Positions 34,763-42,626 of a stretch of DNA of 64,000 nt are shown piece by piece. Source of the DNA: Cupriavidus taiwanensis LMG 19424 (GTDB taxonomy: Bacteria; Pseudomonadota; Gammaproteobacteria; Burkholderiales; Burkholderiaceae); contig NC_010528.1 of assembly GCF_000069785.1 (NCBI RefSeq), positions 1,364,001-1,428,000 on the forward strand, given 5' to 3'. Positions within the stretch are counted from its first letter, which is position 1; every line of letters starts with the position of its first letter. The notes beneath the pieces are model-generated. The model was not told where the DNA came from. It did not search any database and was given only the letters and a program-made list of their open reading frames with translations. The position numbers and the translations under genes are program-made.

Positions 34763-35003
34763 TTCGGGCGTACTGCATCGGCGCCGCGATGGCCCGGTTT
34801 ACCGGGTTTTCCTTAAGCCTCGTCGCTTTTCTTAGTGCTTTGTTGGGCATAGAATCAGGGCAGCGGCGCAGCCAGCACCATAGTCGTGCAGCATGGCCCT
34901 CGCGGGGGCGAGACGGCGGGCCGCGGCGCGCAGCCATGCGCGAACAGCCGCAAGACGGCCGGCACGATAACAGCAGATGGCGCGGGCGGTACCGATTTGC
35001 GCA

Positions 35004-35023
35004 CTGCACCCCATGCGGTGCAG
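35004..35023. promoter_or_regulatory. Inverted repeat upstream of phaR, possible autoregulatory site
   Basis: CTGCACC-CCATGC-GGTGCAG, perfect 7-bp arms, 39 bp before the phaR ATG and downstream of the likely phaR promoter. PhaR represses its own gene in C. necator by binding its upstream region; whether it uses this element is an inference. Confidence 0.4.
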
Positions 35024-35061
35024 CAGCGCGCAATCAGCGACGACACAAGGACAGAGCACCG

Positions 35062-35613
35062 ATGGCCACGACCAAAAAAGGCGCAGAGCGACTGATCAAA
35101 AAGTATCCCAACCGCAGGCTCTACGATACCCAGACCAGCACCTACATCACCCTGGCCGACGTCAAGCAGCTGGTGATGGATTCCGAGGACTTCAAGGTCG
35201 TCGATGCCAAGTCCGGTGACGAACTGACGCGCAGCATCCTGCTGCAGATCATCCTGGAAGAAGAGACCGGCGGCGTGCCGATGTTCTCCAGCGCCATGCT
35301 GTCGCAGATCATCCGCTTCTACGGCCATGCCATGCAGGGCATGATGGGCACCTACCTGGAAAAGAACATCCAGGCCTTCATCGACATCCAGAACAAGCTG
35401 GCCGAGAACTCCAAGGGCCTGTACTCCGGGGAAGCCTTCAGCCCGGACATGTGGTCGCAGTTCATGAACATGCAGGGCCCGATGATGCAGGGCATGATGA
35501 GCAACTACATCGAGCAGAGCAAGAACCTGTTCGTGCAGATGCAGGAGCAGATGCAGAACCAGGCCAAGAACATGTTCGGCACGTTCCCGTTCAACCAGCC
35601 GGACAAGAAGTAG
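35062..35613 (+). CDS. phaR: PHB-responsive transcriptional repressor PhaR
   Basis: 183 residues, same length as H16 PhaR; start ATG 35062. N-terminal PHB/PHA accumulation DNA-binding domain (IKKYPNRRLYDTQTSTYITL is the hallmark, residues about 12-31), then helical regions and a glutamine/methionine-rich C-terminus (about 110-178) that in the family mediates binding to PHB. PhaR represses phaP phasin genes and itself until PHB granules titrate it away. Separate transcription unit from phaCAB. Confidence 0.96.
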   Translation: MATTKKGAERLIKKYPNRRLYDTQTSTYITLADVKQLVMDSEDFKVVDAKSGDELTRSILLQIILEEETGGVPMFSSAMLSQIIRFYGHAMQGMMGTYLEKNIQAFIDIQNKLAENSKGLYSGEAFSPDMWSQFMNMQGPMMQGMMSNYIEQSKNLFVQMQEQMQNQAKNMFGTFPFNQPDKK

Positions 35614-35624
35614 CAACCAGCGCC

Positions 35625-35643
35625 GGCGGGCCGGGCGCCCGCC
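35625..35643 (+). terminator. GC hairpin after phaR
   Basis: GGCGGGC-CGGGC-GCCCGCC, 7-bp stem, 9 bp past the phaR stop. No T run follows, so terminator activity is uncertain. It lies between phaR and the convergent toxin-antitoxin operon. Confidence 0.35.
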
Positions 35644-35670
35644 GCGCATCAGCACCCGGGGCCGGCGCGC

Positions 35671-35961
35671 TCAGCCGGCGCTTGCATGCAGGCGGATCCC
35701 CAGCGCCCGCATCACCTTCCAGATCGTCCCGAATTCCGGATTGCCTTCGCCAGACAGCGAACGGTAGAGGCTTTCGCGCGACAGGCCGGTTTCGCGGGCC
35801 AGCCGCGTCATGCCGCGCGCGCGTGCGACCACGCCGAGCGCGTAGGCAATGAAGCGATCGTCGTCACCGGCCTCGGCCAGGCAGGCGTCCAGGTAGGCGG
35901 CGATTTCTGTTTCGTTGCGCAGTTGTGCGGCCGAGTCCCAAGGGCGGGTTGGTTCTTTCAT
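35671..35961 (-). CDS. HigA-like antitoxin (addiction-module helix-turn-helix protein)
   Basis: 96 residues. The middle and C-terminal parts form a Cro/C1-like helix-turn-helix (MTRLARETGLSRESLYRSL) followed by FGTIWKVMRALGIRL, the pattern of the 'probable addiction module antidote' family. It lies 3 bp downstream of a RelE-fold toxin gene in the same direction; the toxin-first order is typical of this family. It should neutralise the toxin and repress the operon, probably at the palindrome 36273-36288. Convergent with phaR, 57 bp between stops. Confidence 0.85.
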   Translation of the reverse strand: MKEPTRPWDSAAQLRNETEIAAYLDACLAEAGDDDRFIAYALGVVARARGMTRLARETGLSRESLYRSLSGEGNPEFGTIWKVMRALGIRLHASAG

Positions 35962-35964
35962 GGC

Positions 35965-36264
35965 TCACTCCAGGTCAAGATTCGCCGCGAGGTGGCGTGC
36001 CCGGTCGATATCAGCGTGCTGGGTCGACTTGTTGCCGCCGCAGAGAAGAACGACAAGAACTTCACCGCGTCGCTGAAAATAGATGCGGTAGCCGGGGCCA
36101 TGATCCACCCGCATTTCAAAGAGGCCAGCGCCAAGGGCTTTCACGTCGCCTGGATTTCCGTTCAGCATGCGGTCGATTCGGACCTGGATGCGAATCCTGG
36201 CAGCGTTGTCGCGCAAGGCGGAGTACCAGCGGTCGAACGTTTGGGTTGTGCGGATGCTGAGCAT
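35965..36264 (-). CDS. RelE/HigB-like toxin (phage-derived Gp49-like family)
   Basis: 99 residues: the small RelE/ParE-fold pattern FDRWYSALRDNAARIRIQVRIDR... with ...GLFEMRVDHGPGYRIYF and the C-terminal LLCGGNKSTQHADIDRAR typical of the 'addiction module killer protein' family. Likely a ribosome-dependent mRNA interferase, although the family is loosely characterised. First gene of a two-gene operon with the antitoxin. The ATG is 8 bp from a perfect palindrome, the probable operator. Confidence 0.85.
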   Translation of the reverse strand: MLSIRTTQTFDRWYSALRDNAARIRIQVRIDRMLNGNPGDVKALGAGLFEMRVDHGPGYRIYFQRRGEVLVVLLCGGNKSTQHADIDRARHLAANLDLE

Positions 36265-36272
36265 ACCACACC

Positions 36273-36288
36273 GTAGCCTCTAGGCTAC
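36273..36288. promoter_or_regulatory. Palindromic operator of the toxin-antitoxin operon
   Basis: GTAGCCT-CT-AGGCTAC, perfect 7-bp arms, 8 bp upstream of the toxin start codon. Its position over the likely promoter or start site fits autorepression by the antitoxin or the complex. Confidence 0.65.
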
Positions 36289-36486
36289 AGGCGTGGAATC
36301 ATCGATTCCCGAAAAACCACCCCATCCCAAAGCAGGTAGAATGCGCGCTCTGCCCCGTCCGGGGCCTCTGTATCGCACCCTTCAGCGGCGGCTCGGTTCG
36401 GGACTCGCCTTGCTTGCGCGGCGTCCCATGTCCTGCCTTCTCCAACCTTTCTCTCCGGCGCCGGTGCCCGCGGCGCGGTGCCTGCC

Positions 36487-37443
36487 ATGAGCCGGCTGTT
36501 CCTGGCCCCGATGGAAGGGCTTGCCGACTATGTGCTGCGCGATGTGCTGACCGCAACCGGCGGCTACGACGGCTGCGTCTCCGAGTTCGTGCGGGTGACG
36601 GGGTCGCTGCTGCCGGCGCGGGTCTATGAGCGCGACACGCCCGAGATCCTGTCCGGCGGCCATACCCGCAGCGGCACGCCGATGGTGATCCAGCTGCTCG
36701 GCAGCGATCCCGAGTGGCTGGCGCGCAATGCCGCCTATGCCGCGACCTTGTCGCCGCATGGCATCGACCTGAACTTCGGCTGTCCCGCCAAGGTCGTCAA
36801 CCGCCATGGCGGCGGCGCGATGCTGCTGACCAATCCGGCGCTGCTGAACCGGATCGTCGCGTCGGTGCGCGCCGCGGTGCCGGCCACTATTCCGGTGACC
36901 GCCAAGATGCGGCTGGGCGTCTCGGATACCGCGCTGGCCATCGACTGCGCCACCGCGCTGGCCGAAGGCGGCGCGGCGTCGCTGGTGGTGCATGCCCGCA
37001 CGCGGGACCATGGCTACCGGCCGCCGGCCCACTGGGACTGGATCGCGCGCATTGCGGCGGCCGTCGACATACCCGTGATAGCGAATGGCGACGTCTGGAC
37101 CGTCGCCGACTGGGTACGCTGCCGCGAGGTCAGCGGCTGCGACGACGTCATGATCGGGCGCGGCGCGGTCTCGGACCCGTTCCTGGCCTTGCGCATTCGT
37201 GGCCAGATGCCCGGCACGCCGTCGGACCAGGAGTGGCCGCTGGTGCTGGGCCAGATCGCGGCGTACCTGAACAAGCTGCATGCCCGCATCGCTTCGTGCC
37301 ACGAACACGGACGCGTCAAGCTCTGGCTCAGCTATCTCAAGCGGACGTGGCCGCAGGCCGGCGAACTGCATGCGGCGATCCGGCGCATGCAGGACTCGCA
37401 GGAGATCGCGCACGTCCTGCAAGGCCTTCAACGCGCGGAGTGA
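36487..37443 (+). CDS. dusC: tRNA-dihydrouridine synthase, DusC type
   Basis: 318 residues from ATG 36487 (a GTG nine bases earlier is in frame). FMN-dependent TIM-barrel: LAPMEGLADYVLRD at the N-terminus, catalytic C99 in NFGCPAKVVNRHGGG, substrate segment TAKMRLG and NGDVWT. It reduces a specific uridine of tRNA (U16 for DusC). Conserved helical C-terminal domain. No operon partner; rimO follows after 159 bp. Confidence 0.9.
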   Translation: MSRLFLAPMEGLADYVLRDVLTATGGYDGCVSEFVRVTGSLLPARVYERDTPEILSGGHTRSGTPMVIQLLGSDPEWLARNAAYAATLSPHGIDLNFGCPAKVVNRHGGGAMLLTNPALLNRIVASVRAAVPATIPVTAKMRLGVSDTALAIDCATALAEGGAASLVVHARTRDHGYRPPAHWDWIARIAAAVDIPVIANGDVWTVADWVRCREVSGCDDVMIGRGAVSDPFLALRIRGQMPGTPSDQEWPLVLGQIAAYLNKLHARIASCHEHGRVKLWLSYLKRTWPQAGELHAAIRRMQDSQEIAHVLQGLQRAE

Positions 37444-37602
37444 CTTCGGCGTAACCGTGGTCTTGCAGTCATGTCGTGCGTCAGGCGCCGGCAAATTCCG
37501 GCAAACGGTTAAAATGCGCGATTGCCTGTTTCGCGCCCGGCGGCCTTGTGTCAGTGACCCACGGTCCGGCTGCCGTGCCAAGCCCCACATTCGGATTCCA
37601 AC

Positions 37603-38982
37603 GTGAAAAACCCCTCAGAAGCAACGAACCAGAAAGACCATAGTCCGCGTGTGGGATTCGTTTCCCTTGGCTGCCCGAAAGCGCTGGTCGACTCCGAGCA
37701 AATCATCACCCAGTTGCGCGCCGAGGGCTATGCCATCAGCGGCACTTATGACGGCGCCGACCTGGTCGTCGTCAATACCTGCGGCTTTATCGACGAAGCC
37801 GTGCAGGAAAGCCTGGACGCCATCGGCGAAGCGCTGACCGAGAACGGCAAGGTCATCGTTACCGGCTGCCTGGGCGCGAAGAAGGACGCGGCAGGACACG
37901 ACATCGTGTCGTCGGTTCACCCGAAGGTGCTGGCCGTGACCGGCCCGCACGCGCTCGGCGAGGTGATGCAGGCCGTGCACACGCACCTGCCCAAGCCGCA
38001 CGACCCGTTCACCGACCTGGTTCCGGCCGCGGGCATCAAGCTCACGCCCAAGCACTACGCCTACCTGAAGATTTCGGAGGGCTGCAACCACCGCTGCTCG
38101 TTCTGCATCATCCCGTCGATGCGCGGCGACCTGGTCTCGCGCCCGGTGGCCGAAGTCATGCTGGAGGCCGAGAACCTGTTCAAGGCCGGGGTCAAGGAAC
38201 TGCTGGTGATCTCGCAGGACACCAGCGCCTACGGCGTCGACGTGAAGTACCGCACGGGCTTCTGGAACGGCCGCCCGCTCAAGACCCGCATGACGGAGCT
38301 GGTGGCGGCGCTGGGCGAGCTGGCCGCGCAGTACGGTGCCTGGGTGCGCCTGCACTACGTGTACCCGTACCCGCATGTCGACGAGATCATCCCGCTGATG
38401 AACAACGGCCATGTGCTGCCGTACCTCGACGTGCCGCTGCAGCACGCCCACCCGGACGTGCTCAAGCGCATGAAGCGCCCGGCCAACGCCGAGAAGACCA
38501 TGGACCGCATCCGCGCCTGGCGCGAGATCTGTCCGGAACTGACCATCCGCAGCACCTTTATCGCCGGCTTCCCGGGCGAGACCGAAGCCGAGTTCCAGAC
38601 GTTGCTGGACTTCATTGCCGAGGCCGAACTGGACCGTGTCGGCTGCTTTGCGTATTCGCCGGTGGAAGGCGCGACCGCCAACGACCTGCCCGGCGCGCTG
38701 CCCGACGAGGTGCGCGAGGAACGCCGCGCCAGATTCATGGAAGTGGCCGAGGCGGTCTCGGCACGCCGCCTGCAGCGCAAGGTGGGCCAGACCCTGCGGG
38801 TGCTGGTCGACGAAGTCAACCAGGATGGCGGCATCGGCCGTTCGTCGGCCGATGCGCCGGAAATCGACGGCCTGGTCTATATCGCGCCGCCGCAACGGAC
38901 TTCGCAACGCTACCGCGCCGGCGAGTTTGTCGACGTGCGCATCACCGGCGCCGACGGCCACGACCTGTGGGGCGAGGTCTGA
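37603..38982 (+). CDS. rimO: Ribosomal protein S12 methylthiotransferase RimO
   Basis: 459 residues. Three cysteines of the auxiliary iron-sulfur cluster (C24, C60, C89), radical-SAM motif CNHRCSFC (C161, C165, C168), and a C-terminal TRAM domain (about 388-459). It adds a methylthio group to an aspartate of ribosomal protein S12. The sequence [16 protein letters not shown] near the N-terminus separates RimO from MiaB. Free-standing gene. Confidence 0.94.
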   Translation: MKNPSEATNQKDHSPRVGFVSLGCPKALVDSEQIITQLRAEGYAISGTYDGADLVVVNTCGFIDEAVQESLDAIGEALTENGKVIVTGCLGAKKDAAGHDIVSSVHPKVLAVTGPHALGEVMQAVHTHLPKPHDPFTDLVPAAGIKLTPKHYAYLKISEGCNHRCSFCIIPSMRGDLVSRPVAEVMLEAENLFKAGVKELLVISQDTSAYGVDVKYRTGFWNGRPLKTRMTELVAALGELAAQYGAWVRLHYVYPYPHVDEIIPLMNNGHVLPYLDVPLQHAHPDVLKRMKRPANAEKTMDRIRAWREICPELTIRSTFIAGFPGETEAEFQTLLDFIAEAELDRVGCFAYSPVEGATANDLPGALPDEVREERRARFMEVAEAVSARRLQRKVGQTLRVLVDEVNQDGGIGRSSADAPEIDGLVYIAPPQRTSQRYRAGEFVDVRITGADGHDLWGEV

Positions 38983-39036
38983 GCTAGTCCCGCCGGACGA
39001 TGCCGGCAAGGCTGCCCTTAGGTAAAAGTACGACCG

Positions 39037-39064
39037 TTCACTTCGGCTGCGCTGCGGCTATACT
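39037..39064 (+). promoter_or_regulatory. Possible promoter of bktB
   Basis: TTCACT (39037-39042), 16 bp, TATACT (39059-39064). The -10 is good, the -35 moderate. It would place the start about 28 nt before the bktB ATG. Confidence 0.45.
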
Positions 39065-39097
39065 GTGCGGTGCAACATAACCTGGATGGAGACAGTC

Positions 39098-40282
39098 ATG
39101 ACGCGTGAAGTCGTAGTAGTGAGCGGTGTCCGCACCGCGATCGGGACCTTTGGCGGCAGCCTGAAGGACGTGGCGCCGGCCGAACTGGGCGCGCTGGTCG
39201 TGCGCGAGGCGCTGGCCCGCGCGCAGGTGTCGGGCGACGACGTCGGCCATGTGGTGTTCGGCAACGTGATCCAGACCGAGCCGCGCGACATGTACCTGGG
39301 CCGCGTCGCGGCCGTCAACGGCGGCGTTTCCATCAACGCTCCGGCGCTGACCGTCAACCGGCTGTGCGGCTCGGGCCTGCAGGCCATCGTCAGCGCCGCG
39401 CAGACCATCCTGCTGGGCGATGCCGACGTCGCCATCGGCGGCGGTGCCGAAAGCATGAGCCGCGCCCCGTACCTGGCTCCGGCGGCACGCTGGGGCGCGC
39501 GCATGGGCGACGCCGGCCTGGTCGACATGATGCTGGGCGCGCTGCACGACCCGTTCCACCGCATCCACATGGGCGTGACCGCCGAGAACGTGGCCAGGGA
39601 ATACGACATCTCGCGCACGCAACAGGACGAGGCCGCGCTGGAATCGCACCGCCGCGCTTCCGCCGCGATCAAGGCCGGCTACTTCAAGGACCAGATCGTC
39701 CCGGTGGTGACCAAGGGCCGCAAGGGCGAGGTCACCTTCGACACCGACGAGCACGTGCGCCACGATGCCACCATGGACGACATGACCAAGCTCAAGCCGG
39801 TCTTCGTCAAGGAAAACGGCACCGTCACCGCCGGCAATGCCTCGGGCCTGAACGATGCCGCCGCCGCGGTGGTGATGATGGAGCGCGCCGAGGCCGAGCG
39901 CCGCGGCCTGAAGCCGCTGGCGCGCCTGGTGTCGTACGGCCATGCCGGCGTCGACCCCAAGACCATGGGCATCGGCCCGGTGCCGGCGACGAAGATCGCG
40001 CTGGAGCGTGCCGGCCTGCAGGTGTCGGACCTGGACGTGATCGAAGCCAACGAGGCCTTTGCCGCGCAGGCCTGCGCGGTCAGCAAGGCGCTTCGGCTGG
40101 ACCCGGCCAAGGTCAACCCGAACGGTTCCGGCATCTCGCTGGGCCACCCGATTGGCGCCACCGGCGCGCTGATCACGGTCAAGGCGCTGCACGAGCTGCA
40201 ACGCGTGCAAGGCCGCTACGCGCTGGTGACGATGTGCATCGGCGGCGGGCAGGGCATTGCCGCCATCTTCGAACGGATCTGA
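39098..40282 (+). CDS. bktB: Beta-ketothiolase BktB
   Basis: 394 residues from ATG 39098, same length and near-identical N-terminus to H16 BktB as I recall it. Thiolase nucleophile C90 (NRLCGSGLQ), GHPIGATG and CIGGGQG motifs present. BktB prefers longer or odd-chain substrates (for example propionyl-CoA plus acetyl-CoA) and supplies 3-hydroxyvalerate precursors for copolymers. Located about 4.5 kb from the phaCAB operon, as in H16. Confidence 0.95.
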   Translation: MTREVVVVSGVRTAIGTFGGSLKDVAPAELGALVVREALARAQVSGDDVGHVVFGNVIQTEPRDMYLGRVAAVNGGVSINAPALTVNRLCGSGLQAIVSAAQTILLGDADVAIGGGAESMSRAPYLAPAARWGARMGDAGLVDMMLGALHDPFHRIHMGVTAENVAREYDISRTQQDEAALESHRRASAAIKAGYFKDQIVPVVTKGRKGEVTFDTDEHVRHDATMDDMTKLKPVFVKENGTVTAGNASGLNDAAAAVVMMERAEAERRGLKPLARLVSYGHAGVDPKTMGIGPVPATKIALERAGLQVSDLDVIEANEAFAAQACAVSKALRLDPAKVNPNGSGISLGHPIGATGALITVKALHELQRVQGRYALVTMCIGGGQGIAAIFERI

Positions 40283-40290
40283 GGACTGCC

Positions 40291-40914
40291 TTGCGCGTGG
40301 CCTGGCTGACCGAACTCTGCACGACCCTTGGTGCCGCTGCCGCGCTCGCCCTGGCGGGTGCGGCGCAGGCGGCGCCGGCCACCGAGCTGTCGACCGGCCC
40401 GGTGGCCGGCGCCGCCGCCGGCGGTGAAGCCCTGGGCCTGAACCAGGCCATCCGCGACGGCGAGGCCCGCCGCGGCGCGGCGCTGTCGACCGGTCCCGCC
40501 AGGCCGCTGGCGCCACGCCCCGAGTACGCGTCGCTGCCGGTCTATGTCGGCAAGGTCGGCGACCAGCCGGTGCGCCTGCGCCTGGGCCCCAAGCCCGACG
40601 AGCGCGACAGCGTGCGCGGCGAGTACAGCGGCCGTGGCGCCGGCGTGCGCCTTCTGGCCGGCGAGTGGGACGGCGGCGCCTTCCTGATGGAGGAGTCCGA
40701 CGACGGCACCCGGGTGTCGGGCAACTGGGAGGGCACCATCGACGCCAGCGGCGCCGTGCGCGGCACCTGGACCGATGCCTTCAATCCCGCCATCGTGTTG
40801 CCGTTCTTCATCCGCCCGCTGGGCCTGCTGGTCATTCCGCCGTTCGACATGACGCCCAGCAGCGGCGTCACCTACGCGCCGCCGCCGCCGAAATCGTCGA
40901 TTTCCGGCTGGTAG
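40291..40914 (+). CDS. Secreted protein of unknown function
   Basis: 207 residues from a TTG start (40291) supported by GAGGA 6 bp upstream; GTG 40297 is an alternative. Signal peptide with cleavage near AQA-AP. The mature protein has a proline/alanine linker, then a beta-rich region (VYVGKVGDQPVRLRLG, GEYSGRGAGVRLLAGEW, GNWEGTIDASGAVRGTW) resembling short beta-sheet domains of periplasmic binding or coat proteins, and ends in a proline run. Starts 8 bp after bktB, so probably cotranscribed. I do not recognise a named family. Confidence 0.7.
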   Translation: MRVAWLTELCTTLGAAAALALAGAAQAAPATELSTGPVAGAAAGGEALGLNQAIRDGEARRGAALSTGPARPLAPRPEYASLPVYVGKVGDQPVRLRLGPKPDERDSVRGEYSGRGAGVRLLAGEWDGGAFLMEESDDGTRVSGNWEGTIDASGAVRGTWTDAFNPAIVLPFFIRPLGLLVIPPFDMTPSSGVTYAPPPPKSSISGW

Positions 40915-41055
40915 GCCTTTTCCGCCGCCACGCGCTGAAGGCTCCCGGTGGCGCGGGCGGCATTTGCTGGTAAGCTCGGAGGCTTATCGCCTCACATGCC
41001 GATCGTGCCGCCGGCTGCGTTCCGCGGCCGGCCGGCAGCCAGCAAGGAAACCGCC

Positions 41056-42273
41056 GTGTCCGATTCCCCGTCCGACAAGCCCGCATCCCATTACCTGCAG
41101 ACCGTCGCGGTCCAGCCCGAGCTGGATATCGCCCCCGGCTTTGCCTCGTTCTCCCCGGCCACGCACCGCGGCTCGACCGTGGTGTTCCGCAACCTCGCCG
41201 AACTGCGCGCGCATGGCGATGGCGCTACAACCTACTGGCGCTACGGGCTGCATGCCACGCCGACCAGCGAGGCCCTGTGCCAGCATCTGGCGCTGCTCGA
41301 GGGCGCGCGCCATACACTGCTGCAGCCGTCGGGCCTGGCGGCGATTTCGCTGGTGTATTTCGCGCTGCTCAAGAGCGGCGACGACGTGCTGGTGCCGCAT
41401 AACGTCTACGGCCCCAACCGCGACCACGGCGAGTGGCTGGCGCGTGACTTCGGTGTGACCGTACGCTACTACGACCCCATGGACGCCGCCGCGGTGCCTG
41501 CGCTGATCCAGCCGAACACGCGCCTGATCTGGATGGAGTCGCCGGGCTCGGTGACGATGGAGGTGCCCGACTGCGGCGCCATCGTCGCCGCGGCGCGCGC
41601 GCGTGGCGTGCTGACCGCGATCGACAACACCTGGTCGGCCGGCGTCTACTTCCGCCCGTTCGAACTGGGCATCGACATCTCGGTGCAGGCCCTGACCAAG
41701 TACCAGTCGGGCGGCAGCGATGTGCTGATGGGCGCGGTGCTGACCTGCGACGATGCCCTGCACGCCCGGCTCAAGCGCACCCGCATGCTGATGGGCTGGG
41801 GCGTGTCAGCCGATGACTGCCACCTGGTGCTGCGCTCGCTGCCGAGCCTGCCGGTGCGGCTGGCCGCCCATGACCGTGCCGCCCGCGAGGTGGCCGAATG
41901 GCTGCACCAGCGGCCGGAGGTGGCCCGCGTGCTGCATCCCGCGCTGCCGGACTGTCCGGGCCATGCCAACTGGCGGCGCGAATTCACCGGCGCCAGCGGG
42001 CTGTTCGCGATCGTCCTGCGCGAGCGCTATACACGCCAGCAGGTCGATGCCTTCGTCGAGGCCTTGCAGCTGTTCGCCATCGGCTGGTCGTGGGGCGGCG
42101 CGCACAGCCTGGCGGTACCGTACCACGTGCAGGGCATGCGCCCGGCGGGCACGTGGCCGCCGGCCGGCTGGCACGATACCGGCGAGCTGGTGCGGCTGTA
42201 TATCGGTCTGGAAGACACGCGCGACCTGATCGCCGACCTGCGCCAGGCGATCGAGGCCACGCTGGCAGCCTGA
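41056..42273 (+). CDS. PLP-dependent cystathionine beta-lyase-like enzyme (Cys/Met metabolism family)
   Basis: 405 residues from GTG 41056, chosen for AAGGA 7 bp upstream; an ATG at 40996 lacks one. Cys/Met-metabolism PLP fold with the pyridoxal lysine K215 in ALTKYQSGGSDVLMG and substrate segments PTSEALCQHLALLEG and WMESPGSVTMEVPD. Most similar in character to MetC-type cystathionine beta-lyases, which give homocysteine, pyruvate and ammonia. The usual GHSD after the lysine is GGSD here. Other gamma- or beta-lyase activities cannot be excluded. Confidence 0.82.
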   Translation: MSDSPSDKPASHYLQTVAVQPELDIAPGFASFSPATHRGSTVVFRNLAELRAHGDGATTYWRYGLHATPTSEALCQHLALLEGARHTLLQPSGLAAISLVYFALLKSGDDVLVPHNVYGPNRDHGEWLARDFGVTVRYYDPMDAAAVPALIQPNTRLIWMESPGSVTMEVPDCGAIVAAARARGVLTAIDNTWSAGVYFRPFELGIDISVQALTKYQSGGSDVLMGAVLTCDDALHARLKRTRMLMGWGVSADDCHLVLRSLPSLPVRLAAHDRAAREVAEWLHQRPEVARVLHPALPDCPGHANWRREFTGASGLFAIVLRERYTRQQVDAFVEALQLFAIGWSWGGAHSLAVPYHVQGMRPAGTWPPAGWHDTGELVRLYIGLEDTRDLIADLRQAIEATLAA

Positions 42274-42286
42274 TCCGGCGGCAACG

Positions 42287-42526
42287 TCAGGCCGGCTGCC
42301 GCAGCGCCAGGTTGAGCTGGTCGACGACTTCGGCCCAGTCGGCGTCGTCGAGCAGCTCGTCGCGCAGCAGCGCGGCCTGGGCGGGCGTCCAGAACGGGGC
42401 CTCGGCCAGCTCGACGGTCTCGGGCAGCGGCGCGTGCCTGCCGATGAAGGCGCGGATGCTGGCTTCGTCCGATGCCAGGCCCAGCTGGTCGAACAGTTCG
42501 GAAAACTGGTGGAAGGTCGGTTCCAT
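42287..42526 (-). CDS. DUF2789 family small protein
   Basis: 79 residues from ATG 42526. Acidic, mostly helical, with the DUF2789 pattern (TFHQFSELFDQLGLASDEASI, then HAPLPETVELAEAPFWTPAQA). Function of the family is unknown. It is convergent with the PLP enzyme (13 bp between stops). Upstream on the same strand lies the terminator of the PepSY operon. Confidence 0.8.
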   Translation of the reverse strand: MEPTFHQFSELFDQLGLASDEASIRAFIGRHAPLPETVELAEAPFWTPAQAALLRDELLDDADWAEVVDQLNLALRQPA

Positions 42527-42576
42527 GATGGTCGGGCTCGCGGTGGTTGGCCTCTGGTAGTGTAGGGCAGCGCAGG

Positions 42577-42610
42577 CAACAAAAATGGACGCCGCGGCGT
42601 CCGTTTTTTT
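42577..42610. terminator. Terminator of the PepSY operon
   Basis: Self-complementary GGACGCCG-CGGCGTCC (42587-42602) flanked by AAAAAT on the left and GTTTTTTT on the right, so it has a T run on either strand. It lies 17 bp beyond the stop of the PepSY gene (minus strand). Confidence 0.8.
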
Positions 42611-42626
42611 GTGCCGGTGCTGCGCG

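Larger units (their letters stand above)
34641..35061. other. phaB1-phaR intergenic region
   Basis: 421 bp without a gene. It holds, in order, the phaB1 terminator, an AT-richer stretch with the likely phaR -10 (TAGAAT, 34850-34855, no good -35) and an inverted repeat near the phaR start (35004-35023). The long spacing shows phaR has its own promoter, in line with its separate autoregulated expression in H16. Confidence 0.6.

Noticed and set aside
34717..35061. N-terminal extension of PhaR by 115 codons
   Set aside because: The extension crosses the phaB1 terminator and the likely phaR promoter; PhaR from ATG 35062 has the known family length.
35619..35682. Long-range inverted repeat AGCGCCGGC/GCCGGCGCT after phaR
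   Set aside because: The 46-bp loop and generic GC composition make it likely to be chance.
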